DNA of 6,980 bases from an uncultured Ruminococcus sp. (GTDB taxonomy: Bacteria; Bacillota; Clostridia; Oscillospirales; CAG-272): assembly GCA_902783755.1 (NCBI GenBank), contig CACZSC010000136.1, positions 1-6,980 on the forward strand, in the 5' to 3' direction. Below, one piece after another: positions 1-6,751 of this stretch (position 1 is its first letter; the number at the start of each line of letters is the position of its first letter). The notes beneath the pieces are model-generated. The model worked only from the letters and a program-made list of their open reading frames with translations. It did no database searches and was not told the DNA's origin. The translations under genes and the position numbers were made by a program.

Positions 1-1975
1 CGGACAGCAGCAGACTGAGCAGCATGAAAAGCCTGACCAGCGACAGCCTGTCCTTCACTTCCGAGAGATGCTCCGAAAGGATGTCGGTGATGTAGCCGAA
101 CATGTATGGCTTGTCCTCTATCCCGTTCCTTTCGATGCTGACCTCTGTGTATAGTTTCCTCAGGCTCCTTTCTGCCTCCTTCCTATCTCCAACCGTCTCT
201 ATCAGAAGGCCGTACTGTTTATTCGACGGACCTATCACCACATAACTCCCGACTCCGGGGTCATAGTTAAGGACGTCGTTCGGCGCGAAATCTCCGATGA
301 TGCCACCTATGGATTTTCCCAGGATATGGTTATACATGAGATCTTCCGTATCCTTGCTGACCCCGAAACGTTGCATCTCAGTCCTGGAGAGCCATACGGT
401 GCCTTCTTCAGGTTCCTCAAACCTTTCCTGGACGTCAAATCCGAATATATCGAATGCAGTACTGTCGCAAGTGAGGATTGCAAGCGTGATCAGTCCCTTG
501 TCGTGGTCTTCCGTTATCGTTTCCTCGACCATCCCCGGGAAATAGGTGCTGTAGCCTATCCGCTTTACGCAGGGCAATGAGACAGCCCTCTCAGCGAAGA
601 TTCCATGAAGCCCCGGATCAGTGATAAGTACGTAGAAATCACCTTCGACATCCGCTCCCAGCGGCCTGTTCAACATGTGTGACACTTGGAGGCCCATCAC
701 CAGCGCAAGGGAGAGCAGCACGATGGAGAACACCTGCTGCACCACGATGAATACTTTGCTGAACCAATGTTTGCTCTTCATGCGGAACTCCCCTTTCACG
801 ACCGAAATGGCCGGCATCCTGGTACCAGTCCACGCCGGAAGGAGCCCCTGGGCAAGGGATAAGATGATGATGGACAGAAGATATACTCCGACCCATCCCG
901 GCGTATATAGCACCCTTACAAGGGTTCCTTTTCCGCCTATGATACGGTTGAACCAGGGGGTGATAGCCTCGGCGAGCAGCGTCGCAAGCACGAAACAGAC
1001 AGTGGTGAAGATTAACGACTCCAGCAAGTATCCGCGAACCAGAGATCCTTCAGCCGCTCCCAGTATCTTCCTCGTAGCCATCTCCTTCGTGCGTTTGCCG
1101 GAGAGGGCTACGCTGAGATTGATATAATTGAAGATTGCTGACAGCAAAAGGATGATTGTGACAAGGAGGATGATATCGGTGTAAGTACGGTTTCCCCTTT
1201 TGAGAGATTGGTTGTTGGCAGGAGAAAACCAGATCTCATCATATCTCAGAGCCCCGCTGTCTTCAACATCAATGATACCCCTATAGATGTCGAACACCCT
1301 GGCAACGAGAGTGTCAGCCTTTTCCTCAATCGAGCCACGGTCGCTCCCGTTCCTGACCTTTACGAATGGAATGACGTCGAGTCTGGGAACAGTCGCACTA
1401 TGGTCCAAATTCTCGATATTATAGATGATATCAACGTCGCCGAAGATGGGATTTGGCGTTTCCTTGATGACAGCTGCAATGGTATAGCGGCCGTCTATTA
1501 TGCTCCCGATTGCCTTCCCTTCCCCTCCCAGGAGGTTGGCAAAAGACCTGCTGACTATGACGTTCGAGATATCCCCCATCACCCCGGCGCTTCCGTTCTC
1601 GAACTCGGCGGGAAAAATATCGAAGAAATCTCCTCCGACCATGAAACTCTTTACATGGTACTTGTTGCCGTTCACCTCCACGGTACTTTCTTCGGACACC
1701 ATTGATTTCCAGAACATTGCGGCCGTCTCAACCTCGGGGATACTTTCCTTGGCCTGATAGGCCAAATCCCATGACAGTCCGATTCCGGAGTTCCCGTGGA
1801 TTGTCCTGTAGAAGGTATAGACATCCTTGTAGTCCGGCACGTTCCTGGTAATCTGCCTCTGCTTCCACACAAAATGCCCGGTCAGCAGCACGAAGGCCAG
1901 GCTCACGATGAGCCCCACTGCCTCGATGGCGGTGTACAACTTATTGCGTGACAGGAATTTGAGGTAACTCTTCAT
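1..1975 (-). CDS. FtsX/MacB-type ABC transporter permease, copy D (3' end beyond the window)
   Basis: Inner-membrane permease of the FtsX/MacB superfamily; such proteins form the membrane part of ABC machines that move or release cell-envelope substrates mechanically, powered by a separate ATPase. I translated it by hand from the ATG at 1975: 658 codons run to the window edge without a stop. It begins MKSYLKFLSRNKLYTAIEA like copies B and C, which fixes the start. Membrane helices lie near residues 17-36, 266-288, 316-337, 360-380 and 405-427, and a sixth starts near 647. Residues 38-262 and 430-645 are extracytoplasmic. The first FtsX core carries GKRTKEMATRKILGA (292-306). The first external domain keeps FDIFPAEFENG (118-128); the second keeps GIIGDFAPNDV (558-568) but has lost the AFRM.G and ED.HTP motifs of B and C, so D is the most divergent copy. 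About 100 C-terminal residues are missing. It sits 181 nt after copy C, across a palindromic block. Substrate unknown. Confidence 0.92.
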   Translation of the reverse strand, partial: MKSYLKFLSRNKLYTAIEAVGLIVSLAFVLLTGHFVWKQRQITRNVPDYKDVYTFYRTIHGNSGIGLSWDLAYQAKESIPEVETAAMFWKSMVSEESTVEVNGNKYHVKSFMVGGDFFDIFPAEFENGSAGVMGDISNVIVSRSFANLLGGEGKAIGSIIDGRYTIAAVIKETPNPIFGDVDIIYNIENLDHSATVPRLDVIPFVKVRNGSDRGSIEEKADTLVARVFDIYRGIIDVEDSGALRYDEIWFSPANNQSLKRGNRTYTDIILLVTIILLLSAIFNYINLSVALSGKRTKEMATRKILGAAEGSLVRGYLLESLIFTTVCFVLATLLAEAITPWFNRIIGGKGTLVRVLYTPGWVGVYLLSIIILSLAQGLLPAWTGTRMPAISVVKGEFRMKSKHWFSKVFIVVQQVFSIVLLSLALVMGLQVSHMLNRPLGADVEGDFYVLITDPGLHGIFAERAVSLPCVKRIGYSTYFPGMVEETITEDHDKGLITLAILTCDSTAFDIFGFDVQERFEEPEEGTVWLSRTEMQRFGVSKDTEDLMYNHILGKSIGGIIGDFAPNDVLNYDPGVGSYVVIGPSNKQYGLLIETVGDRKEAERSLRKLYTEVSIERNGIEDKPYMFGYITDILSEHLSEVKDRLSLVRLFMLLSLLLS
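1883..1975 (-). repeat. Conserved 5' coding repeat, copy in gene D
   Basis: The first 31 codons of gene D match the same segment of gene B (6641-6733) at 90 of 93 bases by my count. Over the part shared with gene C (1895-1975 against 4323-4403) 76 of 81 bases match. The segment encodes the cytoplasmic start and most of the first membrane helix. The identity stops sharply at the end of this helix. Confidence 0.88.
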
Positions 1976-1988
1976 CTTTTGTCTCTTT

Positions 1989-2017
1989 CGGGAATGAAAA
2001 CGCTCATTTCATTCCCG
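1989..2017. repeat. 27-nt palindromic unit, copy 2 (perfect 11-bp hairpin upstream of gene D)
   Basis: CGGGAATGAAA (1989-1999) and TTTCATTCCCG (2007-2017) form a perfect 11-bp stem with a 7-nt loop. The core 1990-2016 has the same length and arms as 2040-2066, with a different loop. In the minus-strand RNA the stem ends 13 nt before the ATG of gene D and leaves the A-rich leader (AAAGAGACAAAAG) unpaired. It is followed by A and G, not U, so it should not terminate transcription into D. Confidence 0.78.
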
Positions 2018-2039
2018 TTTGCATGTTTTTCTGCGTTTT

Positions 2040-2066
2040 GGGAACGAAAATGCCGTTTTCATTCCC
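2040..2066. repeat. 27-nt palindromic unit, copy 1 (hairpin)
   Basis: Arms 2040-2050 and 2056-2066 (GGGAACGAAAA and TTTTCATTCCC) pair over 11 positions, one of them a G-U pair in the minus-strand RNA, with a 5-nt loop. No U-run follows in the direction of transcription, so this is not a standard intrinsic terminator. It is the sister of the unit at 1990-2016. Confidence 0.75.
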
Positions 2067-2068
2067 AT

Positions 2069-2156
2069 ATTCCTTCGGTCGCTCCGCTTCCTCGGAATGA
2101 CAGGAACCCCTTTCATTCCGAGCATTCCCTTGTCATTTCGAGCGAAGCGAAGGAAT
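2069..2156. repeat. Intergenic inverted-repeat (REP-like) element
   Basis: Two related arms in opposite orientation, 2069-2102 and 2131-2156, surround a 28-nt centre. The outer ends form a perfect 9-bp inverted repeat (ATTCCTTCG at 2069-2077, CGAAGGAAT at 2148-2156) and the inner ends a perfect 7-bp one (AATGACA at 2096-2102, TGTCATT at 2131-2137). The right arm reads TTTCGAGCGAAGCGAAGGAA. I recall this as a very common dispersed repeat of Bacteroidota genomes that often yields spurious peptides such as SFRAKRRNLFL, which a plus-strand reading here also gives. Its outer edge touches the stop codon of gene C. Membership in that family is from memory, not a search. Confidence 0.72.
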
Positions 2157-2165
2157 CTATTCCTT
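2150..2165. repeat. Short palindrome containing the stop codon of gene C
   Basis: AAGGAAT and ATTCCTT flank a 2-nt spacer, and the TAG stop of gene C (2157-2159) lies at the centre. The left half belongs to the REP-like element and the right half to the last codons of gene C. Genes A and B end with GAAAGAATAA at the same place, so the element appears to have joined the coding sequence exactly at its end and may supply the TAG. Confidence 0.6.
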
Positions 2166-4403
2166 CTTCAGCTCCACCGCCGGATCGGTGCGGGCGGCGC
2201 GCAAGGTCTGCCAGAATACGGCAACGAAGCTGGCCATCAACACGAGAAGCGCCGCCACGGCGAATATCCACCAGTACCCCTCAATCCTATATGAGAAGCG
2301 CTCCAGGAATCGTCCTGATAACCAGACTGCGAAGGGGATGGCGAGCAGGCATGATGTCCCGACAAGAACCATGTACAGTGCGACGGCATTGAGCATTTCT
2401 GAGCGTATTGAGCCGCCGAACACCTTTTTCACAGCGATATCATGAGCTTTCTCATCAGCGTAATATGCGCTCATGGCGAACAATCCTAGGAGCGAGAGCA
2501 GCAGGGCGAGAATCATGAACCATTCAAGCATCCTCATATAGCATTTCGCCTCACCTAATCCTTCTTCAAGCTTGTCGGTAATGAAACCGTTCTGTTCCTC
2601 ATTCCACACGAAACCATACGCCCGAGTGCAAATCTCCCGATATTTCTCCTCCAAGATCGGAACGACATCCCTGTCGCTGACTTTTAGCAGAAGGTCTGAA
2701 TCATAAGGAAGTATCATTATGGCCCCAATTGCCGCAGGGTCGATATGCGCGGCGTCCGAGAGCGCGAAATCCCCTATGATCCCGGCGAAGTGCGCTCCTT
2801 CCATGTCAGGCCCCTCCAACATCGGATGCGTCGGTCTGTTCAGACTGACATTGAGGCTACGTGCGGCAGATTCTGTGAGCCATATTCCGAGTTCCTGAGG
2901 CGTGTGCCAGTCCTCAATAATATTGAACCCAAGCATCCTGAAAGCCTTTTCATCCATTACATAGAAGGTAACTGACTGGAGGTCAATTCCATTGCTCGTG
3001 ATAGGTGCGCTACCATATGCGTAGTCGTTAATCCCGCTCAGCGCCAATATCTCATCGTTTGAGCCAAAAGTGTGCATATGATAGACATCCTCAGCATCGA
3101 AGCCGAGGGGCCGGCGAAGCATATGTGACATCTGCCTCTCCATGACTAGTGACAGAGCCAGCAGTAGGACTGCGATGGTGCTTTGTATCACGATGAACAG
3201 TCTGGAGAAAAACTTCTTGTGCTTGTACCGGAAAGTCCCATTCAGGACCTCTATCGTGGAGAATCCTGACACAATCGTCGCAGAGATGAATCCACAGATG
3301 ACACCGATTATCATTGTCAGGGCTAAGACGAAGAGTATCAGTAGCACGCCGAGATGCATTTCCAGGGGTATGTCGCCACCGATGTATCGACTCAGGGTTG
3401 GGGCCAGCAGATATGCCAACAGCACGGAGAGCAATCCGCAGACCCCGGTGAACAACAAAGATTCCTTGATATAACCTAAAAGAGTTTCGCGCCGCGATGC
3501 TCCGTAGACAGTGCGTGTCGCCATCTCCCTGGCCCTGCTTCCGGCGAGCGTTATGTTAAGGTTTACATAGTTGAAGATGGACGATATCAGGACTAGTAGA
3601 AGCACGGTGAACAACATGAACACGAGGGAGTGGTTCCCCTTACTGAAGCCGTCGTTCAGGACTCCTCTCCCTCGATTCAAGGGAGAGAAGTATACCTTGT
3701 CCCAACGTAGGACGGTACCTGGATTAGGGGAGTTCAAAGTGTCTGTATGGCGCCTTATCATTTCCTTCAATTTGGGAATCAATTCCTCCTCCCGGGTTGA
3801 TGATTGCACCACGCAGATGCGCCCAGGCCCATCAAGGGGATGGGGCTCATGGAAGCATATGAGTTGCACTTCACCGAAAATAGAACGTTTGAAATCCTCG
3901 AAAACGCCTACGACTGTCCCTCCTGAAGGCCCAAACAACTGAATCTCAGTACCCAGGATGCTCCTGTCAGGAGAATGTTCGTTTGCGAAAGATGAGCTTA
4001 CAACCACCTCGCCCTTACCCAGATGCGCTGTTCCGCCTTCAACCCATTTCACCGGGAAAAACTCAAGGAATCGCGCATCTATCTCGAAGGTCGGGATATT
4101 TGGAAACCTATGTCCATTGACGACTCCGGAGATGGATGTCGGACAAAACAATGTCGAATTCTCAACCTCCGGAATCTCGTCCAAGGCAAACTCGGCAAAA
4201 CCCTCCAGCGCGTAGTCAATCTCCTCTGTACTCGCACTGACGGCATAGTATTTTTTCCATGTGGAATCGCCCTTGGCGACCTTCTCCTGCTGCCACACAT
4301 AGCAGCCGCCCAGAATCGCCATGGCCAGGCTCACGATGAGCCCCGCCGCCTCGATGGCGGTGTACAGCTTGTTGCGGGACAGGAATTTGAGGTAACTCTT
4401 CAT
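2157..4403 (-). CDS. FtsX/MacB-type ABC transporter permease, copy C (complete, 748 aa)
   Basis: Complete double-FtsX permease with eight predicted membrane helices, near residues 17-36, 260-285, 312-334, 350-376, 400-421, 625-647, 676-695 and 712-731. External domains span about 38-258 and 425-622. The first FtsX core has GSRAREMATRTVYGASRRE (288-306) and the second has AHDIAVKKVFGGSIRSEM (653-670); in this superfamily these cytoplasmic stretches face the ATPase. The tail ARTDPAVELKKE is a typical FtsX-family C-terminus. The frame is open upstream to an ATG at 4577, but I chose 4403: it gives the MKSYLKFLSRNK start shared with B and D, lies 5 nt after the stop of B, and the 58 extra residues would overlap B's C-terminal coding sequence and look like its frame shadow. 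The TAG stop lies inside a palindrome (2150-2165). Family assignment is secure; substrate and partner are unknown. No ATP-binding motif is present, so an ATPase must be supplied in trans. Confidence 0.94.
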   Translation of the reverse strand: MKSYLKFLSRNKLYTAIEAAGLIVSLAMAILGGCYVWQQEKVAKGDSTWKKYYAVSASTEEIDYALEGFAEFALDEIPEVENSTLFCPTSISGVVNGHRFPNIPTFEIDARFLEFFPVKWVEGGTAHLGKGEVVVSSSFANEHSPDRSILGTEIQLFGPSGGTVVGVFEDFKRSIFGEVQLICFHEPHPLDGPGRICVVQSSTREEELIPKLKEMIRRHTDTLNSPNPGTVLRWDKVYFSPLNRGRGVLNDGFSKGNHSLVFMLFTVLLLVLISSIFNYVNLNITLAGSRAREMATRTVYGASRRETLLGYIKESLLFTGVCGLLSVLLAYLLAPTLSRYIGGDIPLEMHLGVLLILFVLALTMIIGVICGFISATIVSGFSTIEVLNGTFRYKHKKFFSRLFIVIQSTIAVLLLALSLVMERQMSHMLRRPLGFDAEDVYHMHTFGSNDEILALSGINDYAYGSAPITSNGIDLQSVTFYVMDEKAFRMLGFNIIEDWHTPQELGIWLTESAARSLNVSLNRPTHPMLEGPDMEGAHFAGIIGDFALSDAAHIDPAAIGAIMILPYDSDLLLKVSDRDVVPILEEKYREICTRAYGFVWNEEQNGFITDKLEEGLGEAKCYMRMLEWFMILALLLSLLGLFAMSAYYADEKAHDIAVKKVFGGSIRSEMLNAVALYMVLVGTSCLLAIPFAVWLSGRFLERFSYRIEGYWWIFAVAALLVLMASFVAVFWQTLRAARTDPAVELKKE
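4323..4403 (-). repeat. Conserved 5' coding repeat, copy in gene C
   Basis: The first 27 codons of gene C, matching gene D at 76 of 81 bases. The differences are mostly silent third-position changes, apart from one that gives Ala20 in place of Val20. Upstream of codon 27 on the plus strand (after it in the protein) similarity falls away quickly. Confidence 0.85.
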
Positions 4404-4424
4404 TTTTTTTATTCTTTCTTCAGC
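4404..4424 (-). promoter_or_regulatory. A-rich ribosome-binding region of gene C, overlapping the end of gene B
   Basis: Read on the minus strand, the end of gene B gives GAAGAAAGAATAAAAAAAATG, in which the TAA of B and the ATG of C are 5 nt apart and lie in a run of eight A. There is no GGAGG. A-rich leaders of this kind are usual in Bacteroidota. The arrangement supports the 4403 start and suggests that ribosomes finishing B begin C. The A-run could vary in length by slippage, which would change only the spacing. Confidence 0.55.
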
Positions 4425-4646
4425 TCTGTCGCCGGGTCGGTGCGGGCGGCCTTCAGGTCCTGCCAGAGCACCGAGGCGAAGGAAATGGCGAGGGAAATCA
4501 GCACGGCTACGGCGAAGATCCACCCGTAATTGGAGATCCTGTAGTTGTAATCCTCCAGATACCGTCGCGAGATCCATACCGCCACGGGAACGGCGATCAG
4601 GCAGGCGATTCCGACCAGGATCATGTATTCGCGCACGGCTCGCAGC
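4409..4646 (-). repeat. Conserved 3' coding repeat, copy in gene B
   Basis: The last 78 codons plus stop of gene B pair with 6743-6980 of gene A. I count about 30 differences in 238 bases (about 87% identity), nearly all silent. The unit covers membrane helices seven and eight and the C-terminal tail. Gene C has only a looser version (same tail, more amino-acid changes). Confidence 0.85.
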
Positions 4647-6733
4647 GTCTCGGAGCGCACCGTGCTGCCGAAGACCTTGCGCACTGCGATGTCGTGAGTG
4701 CGCTCCGATGCGTAAAGCGCCGACATGGCAAGCAATCCCAGAATGGAGATAAGCACGGCCAGAGCCATGAACAGCTCGATCAGACGCATGTAGTTCTCGG
4801 CCTCTTCCAGCCCGTCATTCACTTTGTCCCGAACATAGCCGTTGTTTTCAGTGAATCTCTCATATCCGTTCTCTTCAATACTGTACTGCCGGAATAACGC
4901 AGCAAGCTGCTTTTCTGCTTCCTTCCTGTCCCCTTCTATGCGCAGGAGTATGTATGTGCCTCTTGGCATCTCATATACTTCTATGAGTCCGCTATCGTCC
5001 GGTTGTATGTGTGCGGCATCCGTGACTGCGAAATCACGGAGGATACCTGCCAGTTTCCTGGTCCCGAAAAAGTCTGCCCATTCCGGAAGTTCCTCTTGTC
5101 CGGGCTCCATCTCTAGGGTGTTCCATGCCGATTCAGACAGCCAGACACCCGTTCCCAAAGGGGTATGGAAATCTTCAAGAATATCATATCCGCACATCCT
5201 GAAAGCCTCAGGACTCATGAGTAGCGTCGTGAGTCTGAAAGTGCCTTCGCCGTTTTTTCTGTAGCCGGATGCAGACATGTACCGGCGGCCGGGATATGCA
5301 TTCGCAAGGCCCGCTTCTCTTACGAACGGGAGCTGTTGCACGGCATCCCAGTGAGTATCGGAGACCCAGTACTGTACATACAAGTTCTCTACATCGGCGC
5401 CAAGGGGCTGGTGGATCATGTGGGAATACTGCCGCTCCATCACAAGCGCGAACGCTATCAAAAGCACGGAAAGGACGGTTTGGAAGACGATGAACACCTT
5501 CGAAAAAACACGTTTGCTCCTAAGCCTGTAATCCCCCTTGACTACCTGGACGGGATTGTATCGGGATGCCACCCTCGCGGATATCCATCCGGCTAGCAGC
5601 CCCGCCAGTAAAGTCACCCCGAAGAACAAAACGGCTGTCGTCGCATCCAGGTGCCATGAGAACGGAGCTGGCACGAAGTTCTCCCCCTCCCGGGTCTCCA
5701 CGAAATGGCTGAGCGTAGGCGCGAATGCCCGGGCGAACAGGAGCGCCACTCCGGCACAAATTATGGTAAATGACAGAGACTCAACCATATATTTCCAGAC
5801 GACCTGTCTGCGGGTGGCTCCCAAAATGAAGCGCATACCCATTTCCTTCGTCCGCTTTCCGGCAAGTGCAGTGCTCAGGTTGATGTAGTTGAAGATTGCG
5901 GAGAGGAGAAGGAGAAGCACTACTACGGACAGCATCTTGAGAAGTGGCAGGTTTCCCTGGTGGAAGGCATTCCCTCCGTTGAGTTCCGAGAAATAAAGGC
6001 GGTCCATCCTTTCTATGCACCCGTTTTTGAACGCACGGGATTCGTCACGCCCCCAATTCCTCCTGTTGTGCTCCTCAAACACCCTGTCAATGGACGCCAC
6101 GAGCTCGTCTTCAGGCAACGTGCTGGATATCAGGCAGACGTCCCCTCCCGAGGCGCTTCTCGACAATTCCTTCCATTCACGGACACGGAGGAAATCCACT
6201 TCTTGGAAAAGGGCGGCGGCAGGGGTGCGGAATATGGCTGCTATGAAAATGGTGTCGCTCCAGCTGACAATGCTCCGTCCGACTATATCCTGGCCCCGTG
6301 AATGCTGCCTGGCGAGGCTCTCGCTTATCGCGACACCTCCGCCGAGCAACGACGAGATGTCGCCCTCCACCCACTCTACCGGGAACATGTCGAAATAGTC
6401 CGGCTCGACTGTCGCCATGCCCGTTCGCCCGATGCGTTCATCCCCAAGTGTCGGCTCAACGTGGCGATAGCAGAACATCGTAGCCTTGTCCACTCCGGGT
6501 ATGTTTTCCTTGATAAGGTTAGCCGTTCCGTTCGCCGTAAAGTCAACCCTATCGTAACCGGCGGTGCCAATGGCATAATAATGCTTCCACTCCGTCGCAC
6601 CGTGGGCGGTGCGCCACTGATGTCGCACATAAGCCCCGATCAGCAGCACGAACGCCAGGCTCACGATGAGCCCCACCGCCTCGATGGCGGTGTACAACTT
6701 ATTGCGTGACAGGAATTTCAGGTAACTCTTCAT
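4409..6733 (-). CDS. FtsX/MacB-type ABC transporter permease, copy B (complete, 774 aa)
   Basis: Complete double-FtsX permease, the best reference copy here. Predicted membrane helices are near residues 17-36, 263-288, 316-338, 364-388, 410-431, 651-673, 704-722 and 737-757. The first external domain (about 40-262) matches the position of a MacB periplasmic core domain and contains FDMFPVEWVEG (114-124). The second (about 435-648) contains AFRMCGYDILEDFHTP (510-525) and GILRDFAVTDAAHIQP (563-578), both recognisable in copy C. The FtsX cores carry GKRTKEMGMRFILGATRRQ (292-310) and THDIAVRKVFGSTVRSET (679-696). It ends ARTDPATELKKE. The ATG at 6733 follows copy A's stop by 9 nt, and copy C starts 5 nt after this stop, so translation is probably coupled. 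There is no Walker motif and no signal peptide apart from the first membrane helix. The general role as ABC permease is well supported by family; whether it exports, releases lipoprotein, or gates a signal is not visible. Confidence 0.95.
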   Translation of the reverse strand: MKSYLKFLSRNKLYTAIEAVGLIVSLAFVLLIGAYVRHQWRTAHGATEWKHYYAIGTAGYDRVDFTANGTANLIKENIPGVDKATMFCYRHVEPTLGDERIGRTGMATVEPDYFDMFPVEWVEGDISSLLGGGVAISESLARQHSRGQDIVGRSIVSWSDTIFIAAIFRTPAAALFQEVDFLRVREWKELSRSASGGDVCLISSTLPEDELVASIDRVFEEHNRRNWGRDESRAFKNGCIERMDRLYFSELNGGNAFHQGNLPLLKMLSVVVLLLLLSAIFNYINLSTALAGKRTKEMGMRFILGATRRQVVWKYMVESLSFTIICAGVALLFARAFAPTLSHFVETREGENFVPAPFSWHLDATTAVLFFGVTLLAGLLAGWISARVASRYNPVQVVKGDYRLRSKRVFSKVFIVFQTVLSVLLIAFALVMERQYSHMIHQPLGADVENLYVQYWVSDTHWDAVQQLPFVREAGLANAYPGRRYMSASGYRKNGEGTFRLTTLLMSPEAFRMCGYDILEDFHTPLGTGVWLSESAWNTLEMEPGQEELPEWADFFGTRKLAGILRDFAVTDAAHIQPDDSGLIEVYEMPRGTYILLRIEGDRKEAEKQLAALFRQYSIEENGYERFTENNGYVRDKVNDGLEEAENYMRLIELFMALAVLISILGLLAMSALYASERTHDIAVRKVFGSTVRSETLRAVREYMILVGIACLIAVPVAVWISRRYLEDYNYRISNYGWIFAVAVLISLAISFASVLWQDLKAARTDPATELKKE
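6641..6733 (-). repeat. Conserved 5' coding repeat, copy in gene B
   Basis: The first 31 codons of gene B, with three differences in 93 bases from gene D although the two genes are separated by all of gene C. This is much closer than their external domains and suggests recent duplication, gene conversion, or strong constraint on the N-terminal helix. Confidence 0.88.
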
Positions 6734-6751
6734 CTTTATTCTTTATTCTTT
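6734..6751 (-). promoter_or_regulatory. A-rich ribosome-binding region of gene B, with a 7-nt direct repeat
   Basis: On the minus strand the leader reads AATAAAGAATAAAGATG: two copies of AATAAAG, the first holding the TAA stop of gene A. No Shine-Dalgarno is present. The 9-nt spacing and A-rich content match the leader of gene C, supporting coupled translation of A and B. Confidence 0.5.

Noticed and set aside
675..1705. Plus-strand open frames of 150 and 165 codons (675-1127 and 1208-1705)
   Set aside because: They lie antisense to gene D, whose frame I translated through without a stop and which matches B and C throughout. They are shadows.
1..1975. Gene D as a pseudogene, because no long frame was obvious at first
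   Set aside because: Manual translation shows 658 open codons with all expected domains; it only seems absent because its stop lies outside the window.
1989..2017. Intrinsic terminator between C and D, or for a plus-strand gene
   Set aside because: On the minus strand the hairpin is followed by A and G rather than a U-run. On the plus strand the T-rich stretch is broken and there is no plus-strand gene to terminate.
1976..2156. CRISPR array or small-RNA gene
   Set aside because: There are only two 27-nt units, they are internally palindromic, and they lie 50 nt apart once; there is no regular repeat-spacer series and no promoter or terminator for an RNA gene.
1979..2392. Plus-strand open frames across the C-D gap, giving peptides such as SFRAKRRNLFL
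   Set aside because: These peptides come from translating the palindromic repeat and run on antisense into gene C. No leader or family similarity supports a gene.
4023..4529. Plus-strand open frame of 168 codons
   Set aside because: It is antisense to the start of gene C and the end of gene B, both strongly supported by family similarity.
4404..4577. A longer start for gene C at 4577, adding 58 residues
   Set aside because: The extension overlaps the coding end of gene B in another frame, is rich in Arg, Gly and Pro with no similarity to the other copies, and lacks the position of the shared MKSYLKFLSRNK start.
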